From Betaproteobacteria bacterium (GTDB lineage Bacteria; Pseudomonadota; Gammaproteobacteria; Burkholderiales; SG8-39), in assembly GCA_027317055.1 (NCBI GenBank), contig DAHVFK010000197.1, positions 1 to 6,671 of the forward strand: 6,671 bases of DNA, in the 5' to 3' direction. The notes beneath the pieces are model-generated. The model worked only from the letters and a program-made list of their open reading frames with translations. It searched no databases and was not told where the DNA came from. The position numbers and the translations under genes are program-made. Shown here in pieces: positions 1-4,919 of the stretch. Within the stretch, counting starts at the first letter, position 1; every line of letters begins with the position of its first letter.

Positions 1-1227
1 TTTGATGACCGTGGGCAACTCAGATAGCAGAACGCGGGCGGAATTGACCGCTTCCTGATTCGGCTTGCCCATTTGATCCATCGCAGTCATGACGTGGGCG
101 ATCGCCGCGCCGGCGGCAACCGCGGCGACCTCGCCAGCAGCCGGGCGGCGCGCTACGGTTTCCGATTCACCGGCCTGATGTTCATCCCGATCCGCGTCGG
201 CCCGGTCGGAGGAATCGAACTTGCCGTCCCACTGCGGATCAATGCGCAGAATGCGCTCCGCCAGCGGCGGGTGCGTGGCCGACAAGCCTTGCATGAAGCC
301 CGCGACTCCCTGCGCGAAAAAGGCATGGCTGACTTCGGGCGCGCCGGGATTCTCTACTTTGGAACCGGACTCCAGCCCCCCGATTCTCTTCAGCGCGCCC
401 GCGATGCCGTCCGGGTTGCGCGTGAACTGGACCGCCGAGGCGTCCGCGAGGAATTCCCGCTGCCGGCCTACCGCGGCCTTTATCAGGCCGCCGAAGAACG
501 TGCCGGCAAAGCCGATGACGATCAGCCCGATCGCCAGCGCCAGCATCGCCGCCGCGCCTTGATTATTGCTGCGCCGGCCGCGCGAGAACGACGCCGAATA
601 CAGCAGGTAATAGCCGAGAATGCCGAGAATGAGGATGCCATTCAGCACGCCCATCAAGCGAAGGTTGAGCCGCATGTCGCCATTGAAGATATGGCTGAAC
701 TCGTGCGCGATGACGCCTTGCAGCTGGTCGCGGCTCAAATGATCGATAGCCCCCTGGGTAACTCCGATGATCGCATCGCGCGGCGACAATCCCGCCGCAA
801 AGGCGTTGATGCCCCGTTCTTCGCCAAGCAGGTAGACCGGCGGCGCAGGCGTGCCCGAAGCGATGGCCATCTCCTGCACCACGTTCAGCAGCTTGCGTTG
901 ATTCGGGTCTCGCGTATCCTGCGGAATCAGTTGCCCGCCCAGCGACTCCGCGACCACCTTGCCGCCCCCCGACAGGGCCAGCATCTTGTACAGGCTGCCG
1001 GCCAGCACCACGACCCCGACACCGGCGCTGACGGCGGCGAAAGTGCGCCAATCCATCTGCCGGAGAAATGTCCCGCCATCGCGCAACTGCTGACTATCGA
1101 TAAAGCCGAACACGATCATGACCAGCAGATTCGTCATGACGATCAAGGTCACCACGGCCAGAACGAACAGGACCACGAGCAGAGCCGTGTGCTTACGCAC
1201 ACGGTCTTGCGATTCAAAGAAATTCAT
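1..1227 (-). CDS. M48-family (HtpX-like) membrane zinc metalloprotease, C-terminus beyond window
   Basis: The minus-strand frame from the ATG at 1227 stays open for 409 codons to the window edge, so the gene is partial at its 3' end. The protein begins MNFFESQDRVRKH and has hydrophobic segments at about residues 14-43, 62-84, 190-211 and 226-248. The zinc site is clear: HEFSH at 175-179 within IAHEFSHIFNGD, and the third-ligand motif REFLAD with Glu258, as in M48 proteases. A conserved THPPLAERI motif lies at about 318-326. Between the HExxH motif and Glu258 are two membrane segments, the HtpX-type layout. Members of this family cleave misfolded inner-membrane proteins on the cytoplasmic side. 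The start lies 29 nt downstream of the lemA stop, so co-transcription is likely; lemA-M48 pairs are common in bacteria. No strong ribosome-binding site precedes the ATG, so translation may be coupled to lemA. The protein is longer than E. coli HtpX (about 290 residues), and residues 330-409 carry no motif I recognise. Family certain; substrate unknown. Confidence 0.93.
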   Translation of the reverse strand, partial: MNFFESQDRVRKHTALLVVLFVLAVVTLIVMTNLLVMIVFGFIDSQQLRDGGTFLRQMDWRTFAAVSAGVGVVVLAGSLYKMLALSGGGKVVAESLGGQLIPQDTRDPNQRKLLNVVQEMAIASGTPAPPVYLLGEERGINAFAAGLSPRDAIIGVTQGAIDHLSRDQLQGVIAHEFSHIFNGDMRLNLRLMGVLNGILILGILGYYLLYSASFSRGRRSNNQGAAAMLALAIGLIVIGFAGTFFGGLIKAAVGRQREFLADASAVQFTRNPDGIAGALKRIGGLESGSKVENPGAPEVSHAFFAQGVAGFMQGLSATHPPLAERILRIDPQWDGKFDSSDRADADRDEHQAGESETVARRPAAGEVAAVAAGAAIAHVMTAMDQMGKPNQEAVNSARVLLSELPTVIK

Positions 1228-1256
1228 GGCTTGAGCGCGAGGGCGAACAACCGCGG

Positions 1257-1862
1257 TCAGAACGAGACTTTCGGCGCAGCCTGGATGGCCGCGCTGTCTT
1301 CAAATTCGAGCAAGGCCGCGTCCTTTGCGTGGCCAAACATCGGGGCGAAGAAAGCCGGCGGGAACGACTGCTTATAGGTGTTATAGGCCATCACCTCGTC
1401 GTTGAAGGCCTGGCGCGCGAAGGAAACCTTGTTTTCAGTGGACGTCAGCTCCTCGCTCAACTGCATCATGTTCTGACTGGCCTTGAGATCCGGATAGGCT
1501 TCCATCACCATTTTCATGTTCATCAAGGCGCCGGACAGCTTGCCCTCGGCGCCCATCAATGCCGTCATCGCCCCCGGGTCGCCCGGAGCCGCCGCTGCAT
1601 TGGACAACGTGCTCGATGCCTCGTTGCGCGCCGCGACCACCGATTCAAGCGTTTGCCGTTCGTGCTTGATGTAACCCTTGGCGGTCTCGACCAGATTTGG
1701 AATCAGGTCGTAGCGGCGCTTCAGTTGTACTTCGATCTGCGCGAAAGCATTCTTGTATCGATTCTTCAGCGCGACCAATTTATTGAAGATCGCGACCACA
1801 TAAAAAGCCGCCAGCGCAATGACGACCAAGATGACGATGACTATAAGAAGAGGGGTACTCAT
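1257..1862 (-). CDS. lemA: LemA family membrane-anchored protein
   Basis: This 201-residue protein has one N-terminal membrane segment (residues 4-25) followed by a soluble helical domain. The LemA core is intact: FNKLVALKNRYKNAFAQIEV at 26-45, then QLKRRYDLIPNLVETAKGYI at 46-65, then KHERQTLESVVAARNEA. A second conserved stretch, MEAYPDLKASQNMMQLSEEL, spans 120-139, and ENKVSFARQAFNDEVMAYN follows at 143-161. The length is close to the family's usual 185-200. The start is supported by AAGGGA at 1868-1873, five bases upstream of the ATG. LemA proteins are predicted to be anchored in the inner membrane with a helical-bundle domain; their molecular function is poorly defined. The gene lies directly upstream of an M48 protease gene, a recurrent pairing that suggests a shared role in membrane protein quality control. 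Family assignment is very secure; role is inference. Confidence 0.95.
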   Translation of the reverse strand: MSTPLLIVIVILVVIALAAFYVVAIFNKLVALKNRYKNAFAQIEVQLKRRYDLIPNLVETAKGYIKHERQTLESVVAARNEASSTLSNAAAAPGDPGAMTALMGAEGKLSGALMNMKMVMEAYPDLKASQNMMQLSEELTSTENKVSFARQAFNDEVMAYNTYKQSFPPAFFAPMFGHAKDAALLEFEDSAAIQAAPKVSF

Positions 1863-1941
1863 TTTTATCCCTTGTCGTAGTGCCCTGTTATGTCGAGATA
1901 TGTTCCGGAATGGCCTGCGCGACTGGCGACCTTACGGCCGC

Positions 1942-2343
1942 TCAGCAGCCGCGACGCCTGCGCGGGCGCTGCTCCGCGGCCGCCGCAACGGGATGCCCGG
2001 CGACCTTCTGCGCGTAGTCCTGCGGCGCCGTCTCGAAACGGTCGCGGTTCTCCTTGGAGGCGAAGTAGTAGATCTTGTCCTGGTAGAGCGAGGTCACCGC
2101 CTGCGCGGTGCGCACCGCCTCTCCGCTCACGGCATCGACTGCCGCTTCCGGTGCGCTTGCCGTCGTCCGGCTGTCGGCGTAATTGCCGTTTCGGCTCTCA
2201 CCGCCCGCGGCGCCTGCGCCGTGCCCCATTCCCATCACGCCTCCGTGGCCGGCGCCATGCCCGCCGAGATTGCCGCGAAAGTAGTAATACGCCACGCCGA
2301 TCCCGATCACGACCCAAATCCAGTTCTGTGTCAGCCAGTCCAT
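1942..2343 (-). CDS. Small membrane protein with a cysteine-less YHS-type domain
   Basis: The protein has 133 residues: one N-terminal membrane segment (about 7-22), a Gly/His/Met-rich linker (GGHGAGHGGVMGMGHGAGAAGG, 27-48) and a YHS-like domain at about 70-112. The domain reads DAVSGEAV, then LYQDKIYYFASKENRDRF, then QDYAQKVAG. In typical metal-associated YHS domains the matching positions read DPVCG and YYFCSxxCxxxF. Here Ser73, Ala95 and Asn99 replace the three cysteines, so classical thiolate metal binding is not possible, although the linker offers histidines and methionines. The only cysteine is the last residue, after an arginine-rich tail. AAGGAG at 2351-2356, seven bases before the ATG, lies inside the last codons of the upstream GlgC-like gene, whose stop (TGA) ends one base before this ATG; the two are probably translationally coupled. 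YHS proteins of this small membrane type are often found in copper or silver resistance clusters. Metal binding by the linker is inference. Confidence 0.82.
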   Translation of the reverse strand: MDWLTQNWIWVVIGIGVAYYYFRGNLGGHGAGHGGVMGMGHGAGAAGGESRNGNYADSRTTASAPEAAVDAVSGEAVRTAQAVTSLYQDKIYYFASKENRDRFETAPQDYAQKVAGHPVAAAAEQRPRRRRGC

Positions 2344-2344
2344 G

Positions 2345-3046
2345 TCAGCTCTCCTTGTCTAAAGACTCAATGCGTGCGCGGTAGCGCCACGCTCGACCGC
2401 TCCGGCGCGCGGCCTCGTTAAGCAATTCCGCGAGGACGCCCGGATCGAAAACGTAGTTCCCCATCGATGCGTAGGCGTGGCTCGGCCGCTCCGGGATCGG
2501 CGCCGGCCGCTTGGGCTTTTCCTGGAACTCGCGGATGCGGCCGTCGGCGTGCGTCGCGATGATGCCGAAATGCGAGGCCCACTCGAGGGGGACCGGGACC
2601 GCGGCGACGCTCGCGTCCGCCTTGCTCTGCCCGTGAGCCTCCACCATCTGCCGGACGTCCATGCGGTACACGTGATCGGCCGCGAACACCGCCACCAAGT
2701 CCGGCGCGTGGCGCTCGCACAGGTGCAGATTCTTGTGAACTGCATCGGCGGTGCCGTGAAAGGGGCTGCGCGCCGAGTCGGGCCCCGGCAGCACCACGTG
2801 CACGAAGCGTCCCGGACCGCGCAGCGCCGGCGCCCAGGCCGCTCGGACATGCTCGATCAGCGACTGCGGCTTGTATTGCGCCAGCACGTAGATCGACGTG
2901 ATGCCCGAGTTGACCAGGTTGCTCAGCACGAAATCCACGATCCGGTACCCGTTGGCGAAGGGAAGCGCCGGCTTGGCGTGGTTCGCGGTGAGCGGGTGCA
3001 GGCGCGAGCCTTCGCCGCCCGCCAGCACCAGCGCGAGGATTTTCAT
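2345..3046 (-). CDS. Truncated glucose-1-phosphate adenylyltransferase-like (GlgC) protein, catalytic domain only
   Basis: The chosen ATG at 3046 has a strong ribosome-binding site (AAGGAGG, 3052-3058, spacing five) and starts exactly at the conserved MKILALVLAGGEGSRLHPLT. The frame stays open upstream to 3298, but that extension overlaps the promoter region and shows no GlgC homology. The product has 233 residues against about 420 for bacterial GlgC. Visible motifs are the nucleotide-binding loop GGEGSRLHPLT (10-20), Lys25 in HAKPALPF, LSNLVNSGI (41-49), the HGTADAV loop (97-103), ADHVYRMD (123-130), the sugar-phosphate-binding EFQEKP (173-178) and ASMGNYVFDPGVL (193-205). Homology stops after NEAARRSG at about 217; the remaining 16 residues (RAWRYRARIE...) do not match, and the DFG-containing segment and the C-terminal beta-helix are absent. 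I found no continuation in the other frames before the next gene. It is probably a recombination remnant or a catalytic-domain-only paralog placed as the first gene of the left operon. Activity is doubtful, because the missing domain is needed for oligomerisation and allostery in normal GlgC. Confidence 0.8.
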   Translation of the reverse strand: MKILALVLAGGEGSRLHPLTANHAKPALPFANGYRIVDFVLSNLVNSGITSIYVLAQYKPQSLIEHVRAAWAPALRGPGRFVHVVLPGPDSARSPFHGTADAVHKNLHLCERHAPDLVAVFAADHVYRMDVRQMVEAHGQSKADASVAAVPVPLEWASHFGIIATHADGRIREFQEKPKRPAPIPERPSHAYASMGNYVFDPGVLAELLNEAARRSGRAWRYRARIESLDKES

Positions 3047-3051
3047 GTTGG

Positions 3052-3058
3052 CCTCCTT
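3052..3058 (-). promoter_or_regulatory. Strong ribosome-binding site fixing the glgC-like start
   Basis: The minus strand reads AAGGAGG followed by CCAAC and ATG at 3046. This near-perfect anti-16S match decides the start at 3046 against the longer open frame that begins at 3298. Confidence 0.85.
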
Positions 3059-3081
3059 CGAATGACTGCGGGCATTTGCAA

Positions 3082-3112
3082 ACTCTTGGGCCTCCCATGG
3101 CGGGAAGGTCAA
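3082..3112 (-). promoter_or_regulatory. Candidate CueR/MerR-type metal-responsive promoter for the left operon
   Basis: Read on the minus strand, TTGACC (3107-3112) is followed after 19 bases by AAGAGT (3082-3087), a weak -10 with three of six consensus matches. The overlong spacer holds ACCTTCC (3103-3109), seven bases, then GGAGGCC (3089-3095). CueR operators such as those at E. coli copA and cueO read ACCTTCC-N7-GGAAGGT with a 19-base spacer. The left half-site is perfect and the right half is imperfect. The predicted start of transcription is about 3075, some 30 bases before the ATG at 3046. It would drive the glgC-like, YHS, lemA and M48 genes. The close resemblance to the site at 4111-4141 strengthens the call. 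CueR dependence is inference; another MerR-family regulator is possible. Confidence 0.6.
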
Positions 3113-3366
3113 GTCCGGCCGCAAACGCTTGCTTGCTCGCTCCTTTGGTCGATGAACGCCCGCGCTGCGGCAAGCGTGCAACTTTCGAGCGCCACTCAAG
3201 TCAAGCGGCTGCCAGCTGACGATATGGGCCTTGCCGCGATTGCTACGCTTGCCGCATACAGGATCAGCAATCACAACGACCTCGCTTTCCCCTCGCATTA
3301 CACTCCCTTCCGTTTACAGCCAACAGCCGCGTGTAACTTCAAGGTCAATGCGGCCGCCGCCTGATT

Positions 3367-3408
3367 TGTGATCCAAGTCAAATTTGCAGCCTAGCGGCGC
3401 GGTAAGAT
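3367..3408 (+). promoter_or_regulatory. Possible CRP/FNR-family site and -10 upstream of the methyltransferase gene
   Basis: TGTGATCCAAGTCAAA spans 3367-3382. Read as an FNR-type site it is GTGAT-CCAA-GTCAA, close to TTGAT-N4-ATCAA; read as a CRP-type site it is TGTGA-N6-TCAAA. Downstream is TAAGAT (3403-3408), a four-of-six -10 match. The dyad centre (3374.5) lies about 40.5 bases upstream of the start of transcription predicted from that -10 (about 3415), close to the -41.5 typical of class II activation. The start codon at 3420 would then be only about five bases downstream, giving a nearly leaderless mRNA. The site is short and could be chance. Confidence 0.4.
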
Positions 3409-3419
3409 TTCGACAACCT

Positions 3420-4094
3420 ATGAGCGAAACGTTCGCGCATTCCGGCGCCTGGGGCATCGCGGCGATCATGATCGTCGTGGTCTCGTGGCTCTATTACCGC
3501 ACCCTCGCGCCGAAGGCATGGCGCGAATGGGCGGTCTCGGGTCTGGTGCAGGCGTTCTTCATCTCGCTCTACGCGGAGATGTACGGCTTCCCGCTGACCA
3601 TCTACCTATTGGTGCGGTTCTCGGGCCTGGACCGCAGCTACCTCAGCGCCAATCTGTGGTCGACGCTGCTCGGCGTCGGCGAAACCGGAATGATGGTCTC
3701 GATGCTGCTGGGCTACGCGCTGGCGTTCTTCGGCCTGGTAATCCTGATCGAGGGCTGGCGCGAACTCTACCGCGCGCACCGCGACCAACGCCTCGCGACC
3801 GGCGGGCACTATGCGTTCGTGAGGCATCCCCAGTACACCGGCCTGCTCCTCGCCCTGTTCGGGGAAGGGGTCGTTCACTGGCCGACGATTTTCTCCGCCG
3901 TCCTGTTCCCCGCGATCGCGCTCGCCTATGCGCTGCTCGCGCGGAGCGAGGAAAAGCGCATGCTCGAGCGCTTCGGCGGCGAATTCGACGCCTACCGGCA
4001 GCGGGTGCCGATGTTCGTGCCGCGCCGGGGGCAGTGGCGGAAGTTCGCCACCACGCGCCGCCCGGTGGGAAACGGGCCGGATGCTCTCCGCTGA
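3420..4094 (+). CDS. Isoprenylcysteine carboxyl methyltransferase (ICMT)-family integral membrane protein
   Basis: The protein has 224 residues with membrane segments at about 11-28, 42-64, 92-113 and a hydrophobic hairpin at 140-174. The ICMT/PEMT-type SAM-binding region is present: ATGGHYAFVRHPQYTG (126-141), with the RHPQYTG signature, then RSEEKRMLERFGGEFDAYRQ (175-194) with the conserved paired glutamates, then RVPMFVP. Family members methylate small or lipid-linked substrates at the membrane; bacterial members mostly have unknown substrates. The ATG at 3420 is preferred over a possible in-frame TTG at 3384, because the extra 12 residues are not membrane-like and would overlap the predicted promoter. 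The upstream ribosome-binding site is weak (GGTAAG, about 13 bases away), fitting a short or leaderless transcript. Genes of this family recur in proteobacterial copper or silver clusters near YHS and HMA proteins, so a role in metal stress is plausible but unproven here. Confidence 0.85.
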   Translation: MSETFAHSGAWGIAAIMIVVVSWLYYRTLAPKAWREWAVSGLVQAFFISLYAEMYGFPLTIYLLVRFSGLDRSYLSANLWSTLLGVGETGMMVSMLLGYALAFFGLVILIEGWRELYRAHRDQRLATGGHYAFVRHPQYTGLLLALFGEGVVHWPTIFSAVLFPAIALAYALLARSEEKRMLERFGGEFDAYRQRVPMFVPRRGQWRKFATTRRPVGNGPDALR

Positions 4095-4110
4095 GGCGGC
4101 TATTCCGTGC

Positions 4111-4141
4111 TTGACCTTCCCATGGTGGGAATCCCTATCCT
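4111..4141 (+). promoter_or_regulatory. CueR/MerR-type copper-responsive promoter of the BI-1/YccA gene
   Basis: TTGACC (4111-4116) and TATCCT (4136-4141) are separated by exactly 19 bases, the overlong spacer typical of MerR-family promoters. The spacer region carries ACCTTCC (4114-4120), seven bases, then GGAATCC (4128-4134). A perfect inner dyad TTCCCA-TGG-TGGGAA is centred on 4124, the operator centre. E. coli copA has the same architecture: TTGACC, a 19-base spacer and ACCTTCC-N7-GGAAGGT. The first half-site is perfect and the second is degenerate in its outer three bases. Transcription would start near 4148, followed by AAGGAGG (4158-4164) and the ATG at 4169. The promoter lies between the methyltransferase stop and the BI-1 start, so the BI-1 gene can be expressed independently. 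Which regulator binds cannot be told from the window, since none is encoded here. Confidence 0.78.
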
Positions 4142-4168
4142 ATGTATTGAGTAATCCAAGGAGGCAGT

Positions 4169-4891
4169 ATGGAACCGCAACTCAAGCCAATTGCCGGGAA
4201 CAGGCACGACGTGCAACCCGGATTCGCCTACGACGCGGCCGTCGCGCCCGAGGCGCAGCGGGTCATGCGCAATACCTATCTCCTGCTCGCGTTGACGATG
4301 GTGCCGACGCTGATCGGCGCGTTCGCCGGCATGGCGACGAGCGGATTCGTGCTGCAGTATCCGCTTGCCAGCACGCTGGTGATGCTGGCCGGCGTCATCG
4401 GCTTGCAGTACGGCATCGCGGCCAATCGCAACAACGGCCTCGGCGTCGCGTTGCTGCTTCTCATGACGGGAATCCTGGGGTGGTGGCTCGGGCCGATTCT
4501 CAACATGGCGCTGAAGCTCTCGAACGGCATGCAGCTGGTCGGCTACGCCGCGGTGGGCACCGGCGTGATCTTCTTCGCCATGGGCGCGTTCGCGAGCACC
4601 ACCAAGCGCGATTTCAGCTTCATGGGCAAGTTCCTGTTCGTCGGGATGATCGCGTTACTGGTCGCCATGGTGGCGAACATTTTCCTGCAGATCCCGGCGC
4701 TTGCGCTCACCATTTCTACGCTGGTGATCGTCGTATTCTCGCTCTTTCTGCTCTACGACCTGAACCGGATCGTGCGCGGCGGCGAGACCAACTACGTCAT
4801 GGCCGCGACCGGGGTGTACATGAGCCTGTACAACATCTTCGTCAATCTGCTGATCCTCTTGATGGCGCTGGCGGGCGGCGGCCGGCGCTAG
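4169..4891 (+). CDS. Bax inhibitor-1 / YccA family integral membrane protein
   Basis: The protein has 240 residues with about seven membrane segments: roughly 36-57, 64-83, 91-110, 121-143, 152-173, 177-196 and 210-235. The YccA branch is recognisable from GAFASTTKRDFSFMGKFLFV (139-158), LYDLNRIVRGGETNYV (195-210) and the C-terminal VYMSLYNIFVNLLILL. Asp197 in the sixth segment matches a conserved acidic position; the second aspartate found in some BI-1 proteins (such as B. subtilis YetJ) appears to be a serine (Ser219). E. coli YccA binds the FtsH-HflKC complex, slows FtsH proteolysis and protects SecY in jammed translocons. The start is fixed by AAGGAGG four bases before the ATG. The gene follows a CueR-type promoter and runs convergently into a secY paralog whose stop is 27 bases away. 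Function as an FtsH modulator is inference from the family; an ion-leak role is the alternative. Confidence 0.92.
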   Translation: MEPQLKPIAGNRHDVQPGFAYDAAVAPEAQRVMRNTYLLLALTMVPTLIGAFAGMATSGFVLQYPLASTLVMLAGVIGLQYGIAANRNNGLGVALLLLMTGILGWWLGPILNMALKLSNGMQLVGYAAVGTGVIFFAMGAFASTTKRDFSFMGKFLFVGMIALLVAMVANIFLQIPALALTISTLVIVVFSLFLLYDLNRIVRGGETNYVMAATGVYMSLYNIFVNLLILLMALAGGGRR

Positions 4892-4897
4892 GGCGGC

Positions 4898-4919
4898 AGC
4901 TCGGTTCCGGGCCGGAGCT
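4898..4919. terminator. Weak hairpin between convergent BI-1 and secY genes
   Basis: AGCTCGG (4898-4904) can pair with CCGGAGCT (4912-4919), leaving one bulged base and a seven-base loop. It occupies the short gap between two convergent stops and could act in both directions. There is no T-run on either side, so it is only a possible terminator. Confidence 0.3.

Larger units (their letters stand above)
3047..3419. other. Divergent intergenic region (373 bases)
   Basis: This region separates the minus-strand operon from the plus-strand methyltransferase gene. It holds the ribosome-binding site and the CueR-type promoter on the left side (3052-3112) and a candidate CRP/FNR-family site with a -10 on the right side (3367-3408). 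The middle, about 3113-3360, is open in some frames but shows no recognised protein, apart from a short minus-strand DPVCG motif at 3251-3265. No RNA gene, clear terminator or long repeat was found here. Confidence 0.7.

Noticed and set aside
73..1377. A 434-codon plus-strand open frame at the left edge
   Set aside because: It is antisense to the M48 protease and the end of lemA, is rich in Arg, Gln and His as expected of a complementary-strand shadow, and has no recognisable domain.
1863..1941. An independent promoter for lemA in the 79-base gap after the YHS gene
   Set aside because: I saw no convincing -35/-10 pair or heat-shock-type promoter there; transcription from the upstream site is the simpler reading, although a weak promoter cannot be excluded.
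2105..2118. Perfect 14-base palindrome GCGGTGCGCACCGC
   Set aside because: It lies inside the YHS coding region, is explained by codons for Glu-Ala-Val-Arg-Thr-Ala in GC-rich DNA, and has no promoter context.
3183..3206. Minus-strand TTGACTTGAG...CTCGAAAGT as a further MerR-type site
   Set aside because: The half-sites align only with gaps and no -10-like sequence occurs 19 or 20 bases downstream.
3047..3298. Longer N-terminal start of the glgC-like gene (84 extra residues)
   Set aside because: The extension covers the ribosome-binding site and CueR-type promoter, has no GlgC homology, and the ATG at 3046 begins precisely at the conserved domain with an excellent ribosome-binding site.
2477..3364. 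A 295-codon plus-strand open frame across the glgC-like gene
   Set aside because: It is the complement of the glgC-like gene and the intergenic region, without any recognised domain; the minus-strand frame has clear homology.
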